A stretch of 64,000 nucleotides of DNA, taken from NCBI GenBank assembly GCA_027592755.1, contig JAQCLE010000007.1:1-64000 (forward strand), read 5' to 3'. Of the stretch, positions 53,597 through 63,709 are shown one piece after another. The notes under the pieces were generated by a model that was not told the origin of the DNA, made no database searches, and worked only from the letters and a program-made list of their open reading frames with translations. The position numbers and the translations under genes were made by a program. This DNA comes from Bacteroidota bacterium (GTDB lineage Bacteria; Bacteroidota; Bacteroidia; Cytophagales; Cyclobacteriaceae). Every line of letters starts with the position of its first letter. Position 1 is the first letter of the stretch.

Positions 53597-54514
53597 ATGA
53601 ACAAACATCTACTTCTTTCCCTTGGACTTCTTATGATTATTAGTTCATGCTTTGGTCAAAACGAAACCGTTCCCTTATGGCCTGTTAACATTCCCAATCG
53701 CCAGCCATCGGATGAAAAGGAAACCCGGCGGAATGAAGATATTTTTTGGATTGGGAATGTGCAGGAACCAAATCTGGCGATCTACCTACCTGCCAAACGC
53801 CATGCCAATGGAATGGCTGTTGTCATTTGCCCGGGTGGTGGTTATAATGGTCTGGCTTACGATTGGGAAGGAACTGACGTTGCCAAATGGCTGAATTCCA
53901 AAGGGATAGCGGGATTTGTTTTGAAATACAGGTTGCCAAAATCGAAGTCATTAATTGTTGGGAATGAAGCTCCGTTACAAGACGCACAAAGAGCACTAAG
54001 ACTTGTGCGGGCAAATGCTAAAAAGTGGAACATTAACCCGGACAAAATCGGAATAATGGGCTTCTCTGCCGGAGGGCATCTCGCCTCTACATTAGGAACC
54101 CACTTTAACAGTGAAAATTCTTTCAAACCTGATTCAATAGACCTGCTAAGTGCAAGACCAGATTTCATGGCACTGATTTACCCGGTTATTACTTTTCAGG
54201 AACCTTATCTGCACCGGGGTTCCAGGAATGCATTAATCGGAGAAACCGCCACCAGGGAATTAACAGCCTATTATTCGAATGAGCTACAGGTAACAAAGGA
54301 CACACCCCCTACATTCCTTGTTCACTCGACAGATGATGGGGGCGTTCCAGTAGAGAATACCCTGTTATTTTATCAAGCATTGAAAAAGGAAAATATCTAT
54401 TCGGAAATGCACATTTATCCGAAAGGAGGTCACGGGTATTCTTTAGCCCTCGGGCAAGGTCGACTACAAACGTGGCCTGACAGATTATATGAATGGCTAT
54501 TGAGTTTGGAGTAG
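53597..54514 (+). CDS. Secreted alpha/beta hydrolase (acetyl esterase-like)
   Basis: 305 residues with a signal peptide ending CFGQN (about 1-21). An HGGG-like oxyanion loop is replaced by VVICPGGGYNGLAYDWEG. The nucleophile elbow is GFSAGGHLAS (Ser near 156), the acid Asp lies in STDDGGVP, and the His in GGHGYS. The closest known group is the secreted esterases that remove acetyl groups from plant polysaccharides (BD-FAE or xylan esterase types). The gene precedes a decayed hydrolase/metallo-beta-lactamase pseudogene by four bases. Confidence 0.85.
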   Translation: MNKHLLLSLGLLMIISSCFGQNETVPLWPVNIPNRQPSDEKETRRNEDIFWIGNVQEPNLAIYLPAKRHANGMAVVICPGGGYNGLAYDWEGTDVAKWLNSKGIAGFVLKYRLPKSKSLIVGNEAPLQDAQRALRLVRANAKKWNINPDKIGIMGFSAGGHLASTLGTHFNSENSFKPDSIDLLSARPDFMALIYPVITFQEPYLHRGSRNALIGETATRELTAYYSNELQVTKDTPPTFLVHSTDDGGVPVENTLLFYQALKKENIYSEMHIYPKGGHGYSLALGQGRLQTWPDRLYEWLLSLE

Positions 54515-54518
54515 AGCA

Positions 54519-55264
54519 ATGCACAAAAGACTGCAAAACTTTACCTTCTTCGTTATTGTTGTATTCTCTTGCAACCTAGCTACTGCTCAAGAAACGGAAA
54601 ATGTTTCTCGACGAACCATTACTGTTGATGGTTCGATACTCAACTATGTTGTTGAAGGTCTATCATGAAACTAAAAAACAAAGTCCTGGCTTTTTATACT
54701 CCTCTGGGAGTAGGTACACATTTGGAAGAGTGGGGAGTTGAGAAAGGTCGCATTACTGAATTGGACTGGTGGGAAGAAGTCAATCATGAGAATTTGCGAT
54801 TGATCTCCACTTCTGCACAACATTTTTCCGGCCGTGGTGTATCTGATCGGGGAGCCACCATGTGGGCTTCCTGGATTATTCAATCTGAGAATGACAACAT
54901 ATTCTTTAGTGGCGACTCCGGTTATGGAGAACATTTCAAAGAAATTGGTGAGAAATTCGGACCATTTGATTTTGCCATGATGGAATGTGTCAATACAATG
55001 AACTCTGGAAAGAGATTCACATGATGCCAGAAGAAACGGCCCAGGCAGCGGTCGACGTAAAGGCTAAATTGATAATGCCATTCATTGGGGAGCCTCCAAA
55101 CTGGCAATGCACTCCTGGACCGATCCTGTTGAAAGAGTGACCCGGAAATCCAAAGAACTTGGAATTTCAAAGAACTTGGAATTTCAATAGCAACTCCAAA
55201 AATTGGAGAGGAAATTATCTTAAGTAATAGTGTTGATTATCCAAAGGAAATTTGGTGGCGTTGA
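54519..55264 (+). pseudogene. Composite pseudogene: alpha/beta-hydrolase N-terminus fused to the C-terminal part of an UlaG-like metallo-beta-lactamase
   Basis: The first 49 codons (54519-54668) read a signal peptide (VIVVFSCNLATAQ) and the opening of a secreted alpha/beta hydrolase (ITVDGSILNYVVEG), then stop. From 54665 the frame reads the middle of an UlaG/NAPE-PLD-like MBL-fold enzyme (TPLGVGTHLEEWGVEKGRI, ELDWWEE, DSGYGEHF). One base is missing at 54989-54990 and another near 55080-55082. A 17-bp tandem duplication at 55152-55185 breaks the frame a third time. Correcting all three restores the family C-terminus (MPxHWGA ... DYPKEIWWR, stop 55262). The N-terminal zinc-binding half is gone. 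Confidence 0.75.
55152..55185 (+). repeat. 17-bp tandem duplication inside the MBL pseudogene
   Basis: AAAGAACTTGGAATTTC occurs twice in direct succession (55152-55168 and 55169-55185). Because 17 is not a multiple of three, the duplication shifts the frame. Removing one copy restores KELGISIATPK. Confidence 0.85.
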
Positions 55265-55300
55265 TGCCATTTCAACTTACCATCGCATCAAAAATAACCA

Positions 55301-56059
55301 CTATTTTATCTTAGGAATCGCTTCTAAAATGAGATTAGTAACTTTTGATACATTGTCTTTGAAGACTGCGGTAATCTCGTCCCACGTTACCGGGACTTCA
55401 TCCTCATGCCAACTATCAAAATCGGTACTCATGGCAATAGCGGCGTACGGAATTCCCGCTTCATTGGCAAGAGCACATTCTGTTGAAACCGACATATTAA
55501 TTACATCTGCACCCCACTTCCTGAACATATTTGATTCCGCTTTGGTAGAAAACCTTGGACCTTCTATTGTCACTACGGTCCCTTTTTCATGATGCGTGAA
55601 TAGGAGTTTTTTGCACGTTTTATTTAATATGGCTCTCAGTTCTTTTGAAAAGGGTTCTGACATTGCTATGTGGTTGGCGTTATGAGGCTTAAATTCATCA
55701 TAGAACGTCATTTTCCTTTGTTTTGTGAAATCTAAGAATTGATCTAAAATCACCAGGTGGCCACGGTCAATTTCTTGTCTGAGGCTTCCGCAGGCGGTTG
55801 TAGCTATGATATGTGTGCAATTTTGATCTTTTAATGCCTGGATATTCGCTCTGAAATTCACCTGAGATGGAGGTATGGTATGCTCCCTACCATGACGGGC
55901 AAGCAATACAACCTCCACGCTTTTTATTTTCCCTGTTTTTAGTTTAGAAGAAGGCTTCCCATAAGGGGTATTAACTTCCAAATCTTTGGAACCTAAAATA
56001 ATATTCGGATCATCTAAGCCTGAACCGCCAATTATTCCAATTTTTATCATCTTATTCAT
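55301..56059 (-). CDS. mtnP: S-methyl-5'-thioadenosine phosphorylase
   Basis: 252 residues. It phosphorolyses methylthioadenosine to adenine and methylthioribose 1-phosphate, which MtnA (next, divergent) uses. IGIIGGSGLDD is the phosphate-binding start, with TACGSLRQEI and GTVVTIEGPRFSTKAES further on. The base site reads STDFDSWHE, the Asp-containing form of adenine-specific MTAPs, against the Asn form of purine nucleoside phosphorylases. ATG at 56050 (MIKIG) is an equally good start. Confidence 0.93.
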   Translation of the reverse strand: MNKMIKIGIIGGSGLDDPNIILGSKDLEVNTPYGKPSSKLKTGKIKSVEVVLLARHGREHTIPPSQVNFRANIQALKDQNCTHIIATTACGSLRQEIDRGHLVILDQFLDFTKQRKMTFYDEFKPHNANHIAMSEPFSKELRAILNKTCKKLLFTHHEKGTVVTIEGPRFSTKAESNMFRKWGADVINMSVSTECALANEAGIPYAAIAMSTDFDSWHEDEVPVTWDEITAVFKDNVSKVTNLILEAIPKIK

Positions 56060-56136
56060 CCCCCATTATCTCAATTTAATGTTGGTTATATTGTTTAAAT
56101 TGATACTTCAATTACACTACCTGTTTCCGTGATTCA

Positions 56137-57198
56137 ATGAAAGTAAAAGGTAAGGAATATAGAACCGTATGGATAGAAGGTAATGAAGTTAAGCTAATTG
56201 AACAACGTCTATTGCCTCATGAATTCGGGTTCTTTACGGCAAGAGATCATAAAGATATTGCATTTGCGATAAAAGAAATGGTCGTGAGAGGTGCAGGAGC
56301 AATTGGAGCTACTGCGGCGTATGGTGTGGTGCTGGCTACGCTTGAAGCGAAAGAACATAATTATAAAAATTATATTAGTAATGCTGCTAAGACCATTCAA
56401 AGTACAAGACCGACTGCACAAAATATTTTCACCGGCACCAACTATATATTAGATGCCATCAACAACCTCAATGACTTAGAGGAAATAAGAAAAGTTGCCA
56501 TTTCGATGGCTAATGAATTTGCCGACTATGATGCCTTCGCCTGCAAGAAAATAGACGAGTATGGGAATAGATTGATCAAGGATGGATTCAGGATAGGAAC
56601 TCATTGTAACGCAGGTTGGCTGGCATTTGTTGATTGGGGCAGTGCTTTAAGCCCTATTTTTTTAGCGAATAGAACCGGGAAGAAAGTGTTTGTATACGTT
56701 GATGAAACCAGGCCACGGATACAAGGAAGTTTAACAGCTTGGGAACTCGCCAATGAGAATGTGCCATATGTTATAATAGCTGATAATGCTACCGGGTATT
56801 ATATGAAGAAGAAAGAAATCGATATGGTAATAACCGGAGCTGACAGAATAGCCGCTAATGGTGATGTTGCTAACAAAATTGGAACATATGAGAAAGCGGT
56901 ATTAGCAAAAGAAAACGGGGTGCCTTTTTACGTAGCCGCCCCAACAACCACTTTTGATTTAGAAACAGATTCAGGAGAACTTATCCCTATAGAAGAAAGG
57001 CATGAAGATGAGATGCTGTTTGTTCATGGAACTGATGAAAATGGTAATATTTCTAAAGTCAGAGTTTATCCCAAAGGTAGTAAGGTGAAAAATCCAGCGT
57101 TTGATATTACTCCAGCGTCTTATATTACCGGTCTTATCACTGAAAAAGGAATTATTAAAGCTAACAGGGAAGAAATTCAAAAAATGTTTGGAGTGTAA
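56137..57198 (+). CDS. mtnA: Methylthioribose-1-phosphate isomerase
   Basis: 353 residues. It isomerises methylthioribose 1-phosphate to methylthioribulose 1-phosphate in methionine salvage. The catalytic Cys lies in GTHCNAGWLA and the Asp in ITGADRIAANGDVANKIGT, the two hallmark regions. RGAGAIGATAAYG forms the substrate loop. It is divergent from mtnP with a 77-base gap. No later salvage genes (mtnB, mtnC, mtnD) are in the window. The eIF2B-alpha relatives lack this Cys/Asp pair, so the isomerase call is firm. Confidence 0.95.
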   Translation: MKVKGKEYRTVWIEGNEVKLIEQRLLPHEFGFFTARDHKDIAFAIKEMVVRGAGAIGATAAYGVVLATLEAKEHNYKNYISNAAKTIQSTRPTAQNIFTGTNYILDAINNLNDLEEIRKVAISMANEFADYDAFACKKIDEYGNRLIKDGFRIGTHCNAGWLAFVDWGSALSPIFLANRTGKKVFVYVDETRPRIQGSLTAWELANENVPYVIIADNATGYYMKKKEIDMVITGADRIAANGDVANKIGTYEKAVLAKENGVPFYVAAPTTTFDLETDSGELIPIEERHEDEMLFVHGTDENGNISKVRVYPKGSKVKNPAFDITPASYITGLITEKGIIKANREEIQKMFGV

Positions 57199-57409
57199 AA
57201 AATGGAATGAAGTGAAGCATCTCCTCAACACCAGCCAAATTATGATTTACTCCATTGAAACTTTTCATATGCCCCAAAGAGGACTCTAATGACATACATT
57301 GAGAATAACACTGAGTGCAGGGTAATTTCATTGGACTAAGTAAAGTCATAAAATCAAAAGGGAAAAATCATTAACTTATCCTTCGATTTCACTCCAAAAT
57401 ATAATTGAT

Positions 57410-58519
57410 ATGAAGAAGATTTTAGATCTGTTGTTTTTTATCTTGATTGCTTTCAACAGCCAGTCACAAAATAAACTTGATGAAATATTGCCCGTTCGCG
57501 GCTTATGTATGTCAGCTCCTTCACCGGAAGGCTTAGATCAATTCATTGATTTCATCAACGATGAACTTGTACCCAGGAAACTGAATACTCTTGTTTTAAG
57601 GATTGGCTACAACTATGAATATAAATCTCATCCGGAACTGGTTTCGGATAGAGCCCTTTCAAAAAAAGAAATTAAAAGGATAGTAAAAACCTGCAAAGAA
57701 GGTGGCATCAAAATTATACCCCAGGTTAATCTGCTCGGGCATCAATCCGGTACCGCCAGACCAGGCAAATTGTTGGAGCAATACCCGCAATTCAATGAAA
57801 CTCCGCATATTGCCTTAGGTCCCGATATCCAATGGCCCAACGAATGGGGATTGTATTGCTACAGTTATTGTCCCCTCCATCCGGAAGTACATGATGTTGT
57901 TTTTGATATCATGGATGAAATCGTAGAGGTGTTTGAAGCAGATGCGTTCCATGCTGGCATGGACGAAGTTTTCTACCTGGGAGATGACAAATGCCCTCGA
58001 TGTCAGGGCAAGGATAAAGCTGAATTATTTGCTGGGGAAGTCACAGCCATACGAAACCATCTTGCACACAATAACAAGGCCTTGTGGATTTGGGGAGATA
58101 GACTGATTGATGGTAAGACTACCGGAATTGGACTCTGGGAAGCCAGCTACAACAATACTCATAGGGCTATTGACATGATTCCAAAAGATGTTGTGATCAA
58201 CGATTGGCATTATGAGCGCCCTGATCCTACAGCAGCATATTTCGCCCTGAAAGGATTCAAGGTGATCACGTGCCCCTGGAGATTTCCTGAGGTAACCGTT
58301 AAGCAACTTCAAATGATGGTCGACTTCAAAGCGGGAGCAACTGAGGCAGTAAAAGATAATTACCAGGGAATGCTGCACACCGTTTGGACCAGCGCTGAGA
58401 ACACAATAGATGAGTTTTATGGCCGGAAAGATGCCAATAATGAAAGACGTGGAGGAAACTGGGTTGAAGCGTTCAAAGCCATGTTTGATGAAATTGAAAA
58501 ACTGGAGACGACCGATTAA
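57410..58519 (+). CDS. Secreted glycoside hydrolase family 20-like protein
   Basis: 369 residues with a signal peptide (about 1-20, ending NSQSQ). A single (beta/alpha)8 barrel follows. The D185-E186 pair in HAGMDEVFYLGD matches the catalytic Asp-Glu of GH20 beta-N-acetylhexosaminidases, and PQVNLLGHQSG and VINDWHYERPD fit barrel strands. It lacks the separate N-terminal GH20 domain, and a short Cys pair (DDKCPRCQGKD) follows the active site. Hydrolysis of an N-acetyl-hexosamine glycan is likely but unproven. Confidence 0.78.
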   Translation: MKKILDLLFFILIAFNSQSQNKLDEILPVRGLCMSAPSPEGLDQFIDFINDELVPRKLNTLVLRIGYNYEYKSHPELVSDRALSKKEIKRIVKTCKEGGIKIIPQVNLLGHQSGTARPGKLLEQYPQFNETPHIALGPDIQWPNEWGLYCYSYCPLHPEVHDVVFDIMDEIVEVFEADAFHAGMDEVFYLGDDKCPRCQGKDKAELFAGEVTAIRNHLAHNNKALWIWGDRLIDGKTTGIGLWEASYNNTHRAIDMIPKDVVINDWHYERPDPTAAYFALKGFKVITCPWRFPEVTVKQLQMMVDFKAGATEAVKDNYQGMLHTVWTSAENTIDEFYGRKDANNERRGGNWVEAFKAMFDEIEKLETTD

Positions 58520-58549
58520 ACTTCCGAAACAATAAAGAACTCATCGTTC

Positions 58550-58572
58550 CATCCTGCTGATAAAGCGGGATG
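58550..58572 (+). terminator. Terminator-like hairpin after the GH20-like gene
   Basis: CATCCTGC (58550-58557) pairs with GCGGGATG (58565-58572), with one G-U pair and a seven-base loop. It is followed by AAAATAAC rather than T, so it may be only a 3'-end stabiliser. Confidence 0.4.
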
Positions 58573-58628
58573 AAAATAACATTGCCTCTTTTAAAAAATG
58601 TGGGAAACCAATATTGCGTTTCCCATAG

Positions 58629-61600
58629 ATGATCTTGATTTTATTACCTTTGGCCACAAATTACGAGGTCTTAATTATTTTAAAATATTTGACCAAAACA
58701 GAGGTTATTAGACAAGTTTTGAAAACAGGAACTAAGGAGTTGAGACAAATCATTTCGAGCATTATCATTTATCTCAGTGTCTCAACCGTATTTGGCCAAA
58801 ATACCTACCCTGAAAATAGAGCCGATCAAATTTTCTCCTACGGTATTGAACTTCATCAGAAAGGCTTCTATCAGGCGTCCAGGAAAATTTTCGACAATTA
58901 TCTTCGACAATACCCGGATGGACATGATGCAGCGGAGGCCAAATATTTTGTTGCTTTCAATGCCATCAATAATGGTGATAAAGATGGTGAATACCTGATG
59001 ACCGAATTCATTGAAAATAATCCGGGACACCACAGGTCTCTGACGGCTTACTTCGATCTCGGTGAGTATTATTATAACACCGGCGACTACAACAAAGGGA
59101 TTAACTCATTTGAAAAAGTCGATTTCAGTACGATGTCGTTTGCAAAATCAATTGAAGGGCATTTCAAATTAGGTTATTGTTATTTCATGATCAATCAATA
59201 CGATAAAGCTTTGAATTCATTCGAGCCTGTTATGCAATTACAAAATGATTTCTATGGAGATGCAAACTATTATTCAGGCTTTATTTCTTATTCAAGAAGC
59301 AACTATTTGGAAGCGCTTGCTAAACTTGGAAAAGTAAAAAGTGATGCAGCGTACAAAGATGAATTACCTGAGTTATTGGCAGCTTCATACCTGGCTCTTG
59401 AACAATACCGCCAGCTCATTAGCTACACAGAACCCCTGATCTCATCCAAAGATGCCACACCCCAATTGGTAATAATGGCTGCGGAGGGACATTACAATTT
59501 GAAAAACTACCAGCAGGCCGCCGATTTATACGCTCAAGCACTGAATTCGTCCAAACGAAAAGCGACTCCTCTGGTGTATTTTCATCATGGGCATTGCGAT
59601 TATATACTCGGGAAAGATGAGTTGGCCGTGGAATCATTTAAAAATGCCGGACTTACTACTGACACCCTCGGTCAATATGCTTCTTACTACCTGGGTCAAC
59701 TTTATAATAGGCTTGATAATAAACCATTTGCATCAAATGCATTTGAAACAGCTTCCCGCATGGATTACAATCCAACCATTAAAGAGGAATCCCGTTTCCG
59801 CGTAGGCCAATTGCAATATGAGCAGGGACAATTCACTGAAGCAATTAGTACATTTCAATCCTTTGTCAACGATTATCCCAATTCCGTTTTCCGGGGTCAG
59901 ACGAATGATTTACTTGGAGATGCATTTCTAAAAACCAACAATTACGATCTTGCCATATCCTATATTGAATCATTAAGGCAAAAAAGTGAAGCCATTCGGA
60001 AGACTTATCAACATGTCACTCTGTTAAAGGGTTCACAACTTTTCAATGACCGGCAATTTGAAACTGCAATTTTATACTTCAACAAATCGCTCTCAGCTCC
60101 TACTGATCCGGCACTTGCTATTGAGGCTAATTTCTGGAATGGAGAGGCTTACTCAATTGGAAAAAAATGGCCGGAAGCGATTACCTCCTTTAGTAAAATT
60201 GTTTTTCCAACATCCAACAACATCTCTCCATTTTATTTGAAAGCAAGGTATGGCCTTGGCTATTCATACTATAACTCAAAAGTGTACTCCAGAGCCAAAA
60301 TCCAGTTTGCAGAATATACTAAAGGACTTGAATTCGAGAAAGATAAACAATATATGTTGGACGGGCTGGTAAGACTGGCAGATTGCTATTTCATCGAGAA
60401 GAATTACAACGGTGCCATTAATAATTATGAAAAATCCCTAAGCCTGGGAAGCAGTGACAAAGCTTACATCTTTCTCCAATTGGGCTTGAGCTATGGGTTT
60501 TCAAATAAAATAAATGAAGCTAAACAGAACTTTAGAAGAGTTATTACAGGCTTCCCCAAAACACCTTTAGCTGAACGATCGGCTTACCAAATGGCCCAGT
60601 TGGATTTTGAAAACGGAAATTTTCAGGCCGCTATTAATGAATTCAGTTATTTCATAAGTAACTATCACCAGAGTAGTCTTTTACCAAATGCTTACGTTAA
60701 AAGAGCTTTAACCCACTATAACCTTCAGAACTATCAGCAGACCGCTGACGATTATCAAACAGTTATTGACAGATTTGGTAGTCACGCTGTTGCAAGAAGT
60801 GCACTGCTCGGTCTACAGGAAGTAGCTGCAATTATAGGAGGAGGTGTTGATGTGGACAGCTACATCGAAAAGTATCGAAGACTAAATCCGAGCGATGGAT
60901 CCATTGAGAACATCGAGTTTGAATCAGCAAAAGGAAGATATTTCGCACAGGATTATGGGGCGTGCATTGATAAATTAATTGTTTTTCTCAGAGCATATCC
61001 TGAGAGCAGTTTTAAAGGAGAGGCCGTTTATTTTATTGCTGACTCTTATTATCGTCAAGGCGATAATGTTGGCGCATTAGGTTTCTTCAAACGGGTACTG
61101 GATTATCCACAGCTCACTTATTACAACAGGGCAGTTCAACGTATTGGATTGTTGGAATATGAGCTTGGTAATTATTCCCGATCAATAACTCATTATAAAC
61201 AACTTTTAGGTGTTGCAAAAAATAAACGTGAAACTTACAATGCCCGAGAAGGATTGATGCAGGCCTATTACAAAAGTGGAAAATATGATTCTACAGAAAT
61301 GGTTGCTATTCAGATTCTTAGTGAGACCCAAGTTGGGGTTGATGCCCAATCAATTGCAAACCTGTTTTTAGGTAAAGCCGCACTTAAAACGAACAGGCTC
61401 GAAGTTGCTCAAGATTATTTTGAAAAGACAAGAGGCGTTACCACAGATGAAAATGCCGCAGAAGCCACTTATTTGATTGCTGAAATTTTAAGCCGCCAAT
61501 CTCAATACAGTGAATCCAACGACATGCTTTTTGAAGTAAATAGAAATTATTCCATTTATGAAGAATGGCTTGGAAGATCCTTTTTACTTATAGCGGATAA

Positions 61601-61760
61601 CTACATTGCCACCGACGAACTTTTTCAGGCCAAGGCCACTTTGAATTCTATTATTGAGAACTCACCACTGGATGATATTAAGCGAATTGCTAAAGAAAAA
61701 TTATTGGTAATTGAAGGAATGGAAAATAATGTGCTTGAAAATAATGTGCCTGATAACTAA
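58629..61760 (+). CDS. Large tetratricopeptide repeat protein, exported
   Basis: 1043 codons from the first ATG. The likely start is later: a hydrophobic signal segment (IISSIIIYLSVSTVFGQ) begins near residue 40, and TTG at 58740 would place it at the N-terminus. About 20 TPR units with the A-x-x-x-F/Y pattern follow, for example GDYNKGINSFEKVDF and YSRSITHYKQLL. The end of the protein has no anchor or sorting domain. It resembles the large periplasmic TPR proteins that sit beside outer-membrane barrel genes in Bacteroidetes. The next gene starts 28 bases later. Confidence 0.82.
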   Translation: MILILLPLATNYEVLIILKYLTKTEVIRQVLKTGTKELRQIISSIIIYLSVSTVFGQNTYPENRADQIFSYGIELHQKGFYQASRKIFDNYLRQYPDGHDAAEAKYFVAFNAINNGDKDGEYLMTEFIENNPGHHRSLTAYFDLGEYYYNTGDYNKGINSFEKVDFSTMSFAKSIEGHFKLGYCYFMINQYDKALNSFEPVMQLQNDFYGDANYYSGFISYSRSNYLEALAKLGKVKSDAAYKDELPELLAASYLALEQYRQLISYTEPLISSKDATPQLVIMAAEGHYNLKNYQQAADLYAQALNSSKRKATPLVYFHHGHCDYILGKDELAVESFKNAGLTTDTLGQYASYYLGQLYNRLDNKPFASNAFETASRMDYNPTIKEESRFRVGQLQYEQGQFTEAISTFQSFVNDYPNSVFRGQTNDLLGDAFLKTNNYDLAISYIESLRQKSEAIRKTYQHVTLLKGSQLFNDRQFETAILYFNKSLSAPTDPALAIEANFWNGEAYSIGKKWPEAITSFSKIVFPTSNNISPFYLKARYGLGYSYYNSKVYSRAKIQFAEYTKGLEFEKDKQYMLDGLVRLADCYFIEKNYNGAINNYEKSLSLGSSDKAYIFLQLGLSYGFSNKINEAKQNFRRVITGFPKTPLAERSAYQMAQLDFENGNFQAAINEFSYFISNYHQSSLLPNAYVKRALTHYNLQNYQQTADDYQTVIDRFGSHAVARSALLGLQEVAAIIGGGVDVDSYIEKYRRLNPSDGSIENIEFESAKGRYFAQDYGACIDKLIVFLRAYPESSFKGEAVYFIADSYYRQGDNVGALGFFKRVLDYPQLTYYNRAVQRIGLLEYELGNYSRSITHYKQLLGVAKNKRETYNAREGLMQAYYKSGKYDSTEMVAIQILSETQVGVDAQSIANLFLGKAALKTNRLEVAQDYFEKTRGVTTDENAAEATYLIAEILSRQSQYSESNDMLFEVNRNYSIYEEWLGRSFLLIADNYIATDELFQAKATLNSIIENSPLDDIKRIAKEKLLVIEGMENNVLENNVPDN

Positions 61761-61788
61761 GTAGATTAGAAATCCGCAGATAGCTAAG

Positions 61789-63462
61789 ATGAACAGAAGC
61801 GACATAAAGATCAATTCCCTATTCGGTTTAACAATTATCACATCTTTGATGATAGGTCAAAGTTTTAATGGATTTGGTCAGGACGACTGGTCAGAACCCG
61901 GAGAGATTGAAAACGCTGAAATTATTATTGAAAAGGATCGCCAGGTTACACTACCCGCTGTAATAAGGCCGTATTCTAAAATTCCACCGGATGATGCTAG
62001 TCAAACCATAATTCCACAGACGTATGACTTCAATAATTACATACTCACTGGTAGCGTTTATGATCCGAATTTGCAAGCCAAGGTCATTCTTCCCAATGAA
62101 AACAAGAATAGCCTACAGAATTATGTGAAGGGAGGACTGGGCAACTATGCTTCCTTCTTGGCAGAAGCCTCTTTGAATACTTCCAGTAAGAACTTCGCTG
62201 CTGGATTATTTTTAAAACATAAATCTTTTGCACGAGGACCTGTCGATAGAAGCAATAGTGCCGCCGGCGATACCGAGGCACTCCTTTTCACCAGACTTGC
62301 ACAGAAAAAATCAGTACTGTCTGTTGACCTCGGTTTTAATTCAGTTCAAAGACATTACTATGGGTATGGCGAAACACCGGCTACTTCAGATGAAGTCGGT
62401 AAACAAGTTTATAATACGTTTGATTTCAGCATTGGATTAAAAAGCACTGATGAGCAAAGCGGTTTTGATTATGACTCTAAAATTTCACTATATCGACTTG
62501 GAGATAAATTTGATGCTTCGGAGAGCGGATTCAAAATAGACCTTAATAGCAAAGTAGCGCTTGACGAGGGTATAGCGATTAGGCTGAACTCAACTGCATT
62601 ACTATCTAAGTATAAAGACAATTCAAGCCAGTCAAGAAACCTGGTCAAATTTATCAGTGGCATTGATTACGCTTTGGGGAAGTTATCCATTATAGGTGCT
62701 GCAAATCTTGTACTGTCAAATGATTCAGTTGTTAATGCAAAGAACTTTCGAATCTATCCCTATGTTATTGTCAACTATAAACTTAATGATTCATGGAATA
62801 TTAATGGTGGATTAAGAGGTGATCTCGAATCGGTCACTCTTCGATCAATTTCGAAAGAGAATGAATATATAAACAATAATCTCCCGCTATTTCATTCGAA
62901 TAAGAAAATCGAAATTTTCGGACAAGTTGATGGAAATTTTTCTTCCAATGTAGGAATTGCCGGAGGCTTCTCTTTTGCCAATTTTGAGAATCTCTATTTC
63001 TATGCAAATGCTTTCAAAGATTCAACAAAATTCGATTTGCTTTATGATTTTGATGGTACAAGTGTCCTGAACTTGTTCGCAAGTTTTACAGTTTCACCTG
63101 TTGAAGATTTGACAATTAATAGCAGAGTTGACTATTTTAAGTACAACACCAAAATCAATAGTCCTCTTCACAGGCCTGATTATTCTGGATCGATATTTAT
63201 CAATTATGAGCTAAACCGAAAATTCCTCATTAGAGTTGACGGATCTATTACGGGCGGCATAAAAGGTCTAAATCTCCAATCTGCAAGCTCACAAAAGCTT
63301 AGTGCATTCGCCGATCTCAATCTCAATTTTGAATATCAATTAAATAAGAACCTGGGGGTTTTCTTGCAAATCAACAACTTACTTAATCAAGACTATGAAC
63401 GCTATCTCAATTATAAAAACAGGGCATTGATGGTATTGGCCAGTGTTCGATACCAATTCTAA
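61789..63462 (+). CDS. Outer-membrane beta-barrel protein (TonB-receptor-like barrel without plug)
   Basis: 557 residues. An N-terminal hydrophobic segment (FGLTIITSLMIGQSFNGFGQ, about 14-33) is the signal. A short linker rich in Pro and Ile (PAVIRPYSKIPPDD) leads into repeating amphipathic strands rich in Asn, Ser, Tyr and Phe. The end is RYQF, a typical aromatic C-terminus for BAM-inserted barrels. There is no plug domain or TonB box. Clustering with the TPR protein suggests a joint envelope role. Confidence 0.8.
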   Translation: MNRSDIKINSLFGLTIITSLMIGQSFNGFGQDDWSEPGEIENAEIIIEKDRQVTLPAVIRPYSKIPPDDASQTIIPQTYDFNNYILTGSVYDPNLQAKVILPNENKNSLQNYVKGGLGNYASFLAEASLNTSSKNFAAGLFLKHKSFARGPVDRSNSAAGDTEALLFTRLAQKKSVLSVDLGFNSVQRHYYGYGETPATSDEVGKQVYNTFDFSIGLKSTDEQSGFDYDSKISLYRLGDKFDASESGFKIDLNSKVALDEGIAIRLNSTALLSKYKDNSSQSRNLVKFISGIDYALGKLSIIGAANLVLSNDSVVNAKNFRIYPYVIVNYKLNDSWNINGGLRGDLESVTLRSISKENEYINNNLPLFHSNKKIEIFGQVDGNFSSNVGIAGGFSFANFENLYFYANAFKDSTKFDLLYDFDGTSVLNLFASFTVSPVEDLTINSRVDYFKYNTKINSPLHRPDYSGSIFINYELNRKFLIRVDGSITGGIKGLNLQSASSQKLSAFADLNLNFEYQLNKNLGVFLQINNLLNQDYERYLNYKNRALMVLASVRYQF

Positions 63463-63709
63463 TTTTTGTGTAATTCCCCAAAATTATCAGATTTTATCAT
63501 TAAAGTATACAAATAACTATATAGGCATAACTTACTGATTATCTTTAATTTGTTAGCTTTATCAATTAGCATTAATACAAGTCTTATTAATGTAAAAACC
63601 GATAAATATTTGTTAATTTGCACGGAATGGTATTATTTATAGACTCAGTATCAAAGACCATTACCAAAACGTCATTTTAAAAAAGACTTATCGTGTAAAA
63701 TAATTTCTT

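Noticed and set aside
54665-55024. An independent metallo-beta-lactamase gene
   Set aside because: It lacks the zinc-binding HxHxDH half, and its C-terminal end lies in another frame. It is a fragment of the composite pseudogene.
55301-56059. Purine nucleoside phosphorylase instead of MtnP
   Set aside because: The base-binding segment is STDFDSWHE, the methylthioadenosine phosphorylase form, and mtnA lies next to it.
56060-56136. A SAM or other riboswitch between mtnP and mtnA
   Set aside because: The gap is only 77 bases, AT-rich, and shows no multi-helix structure.
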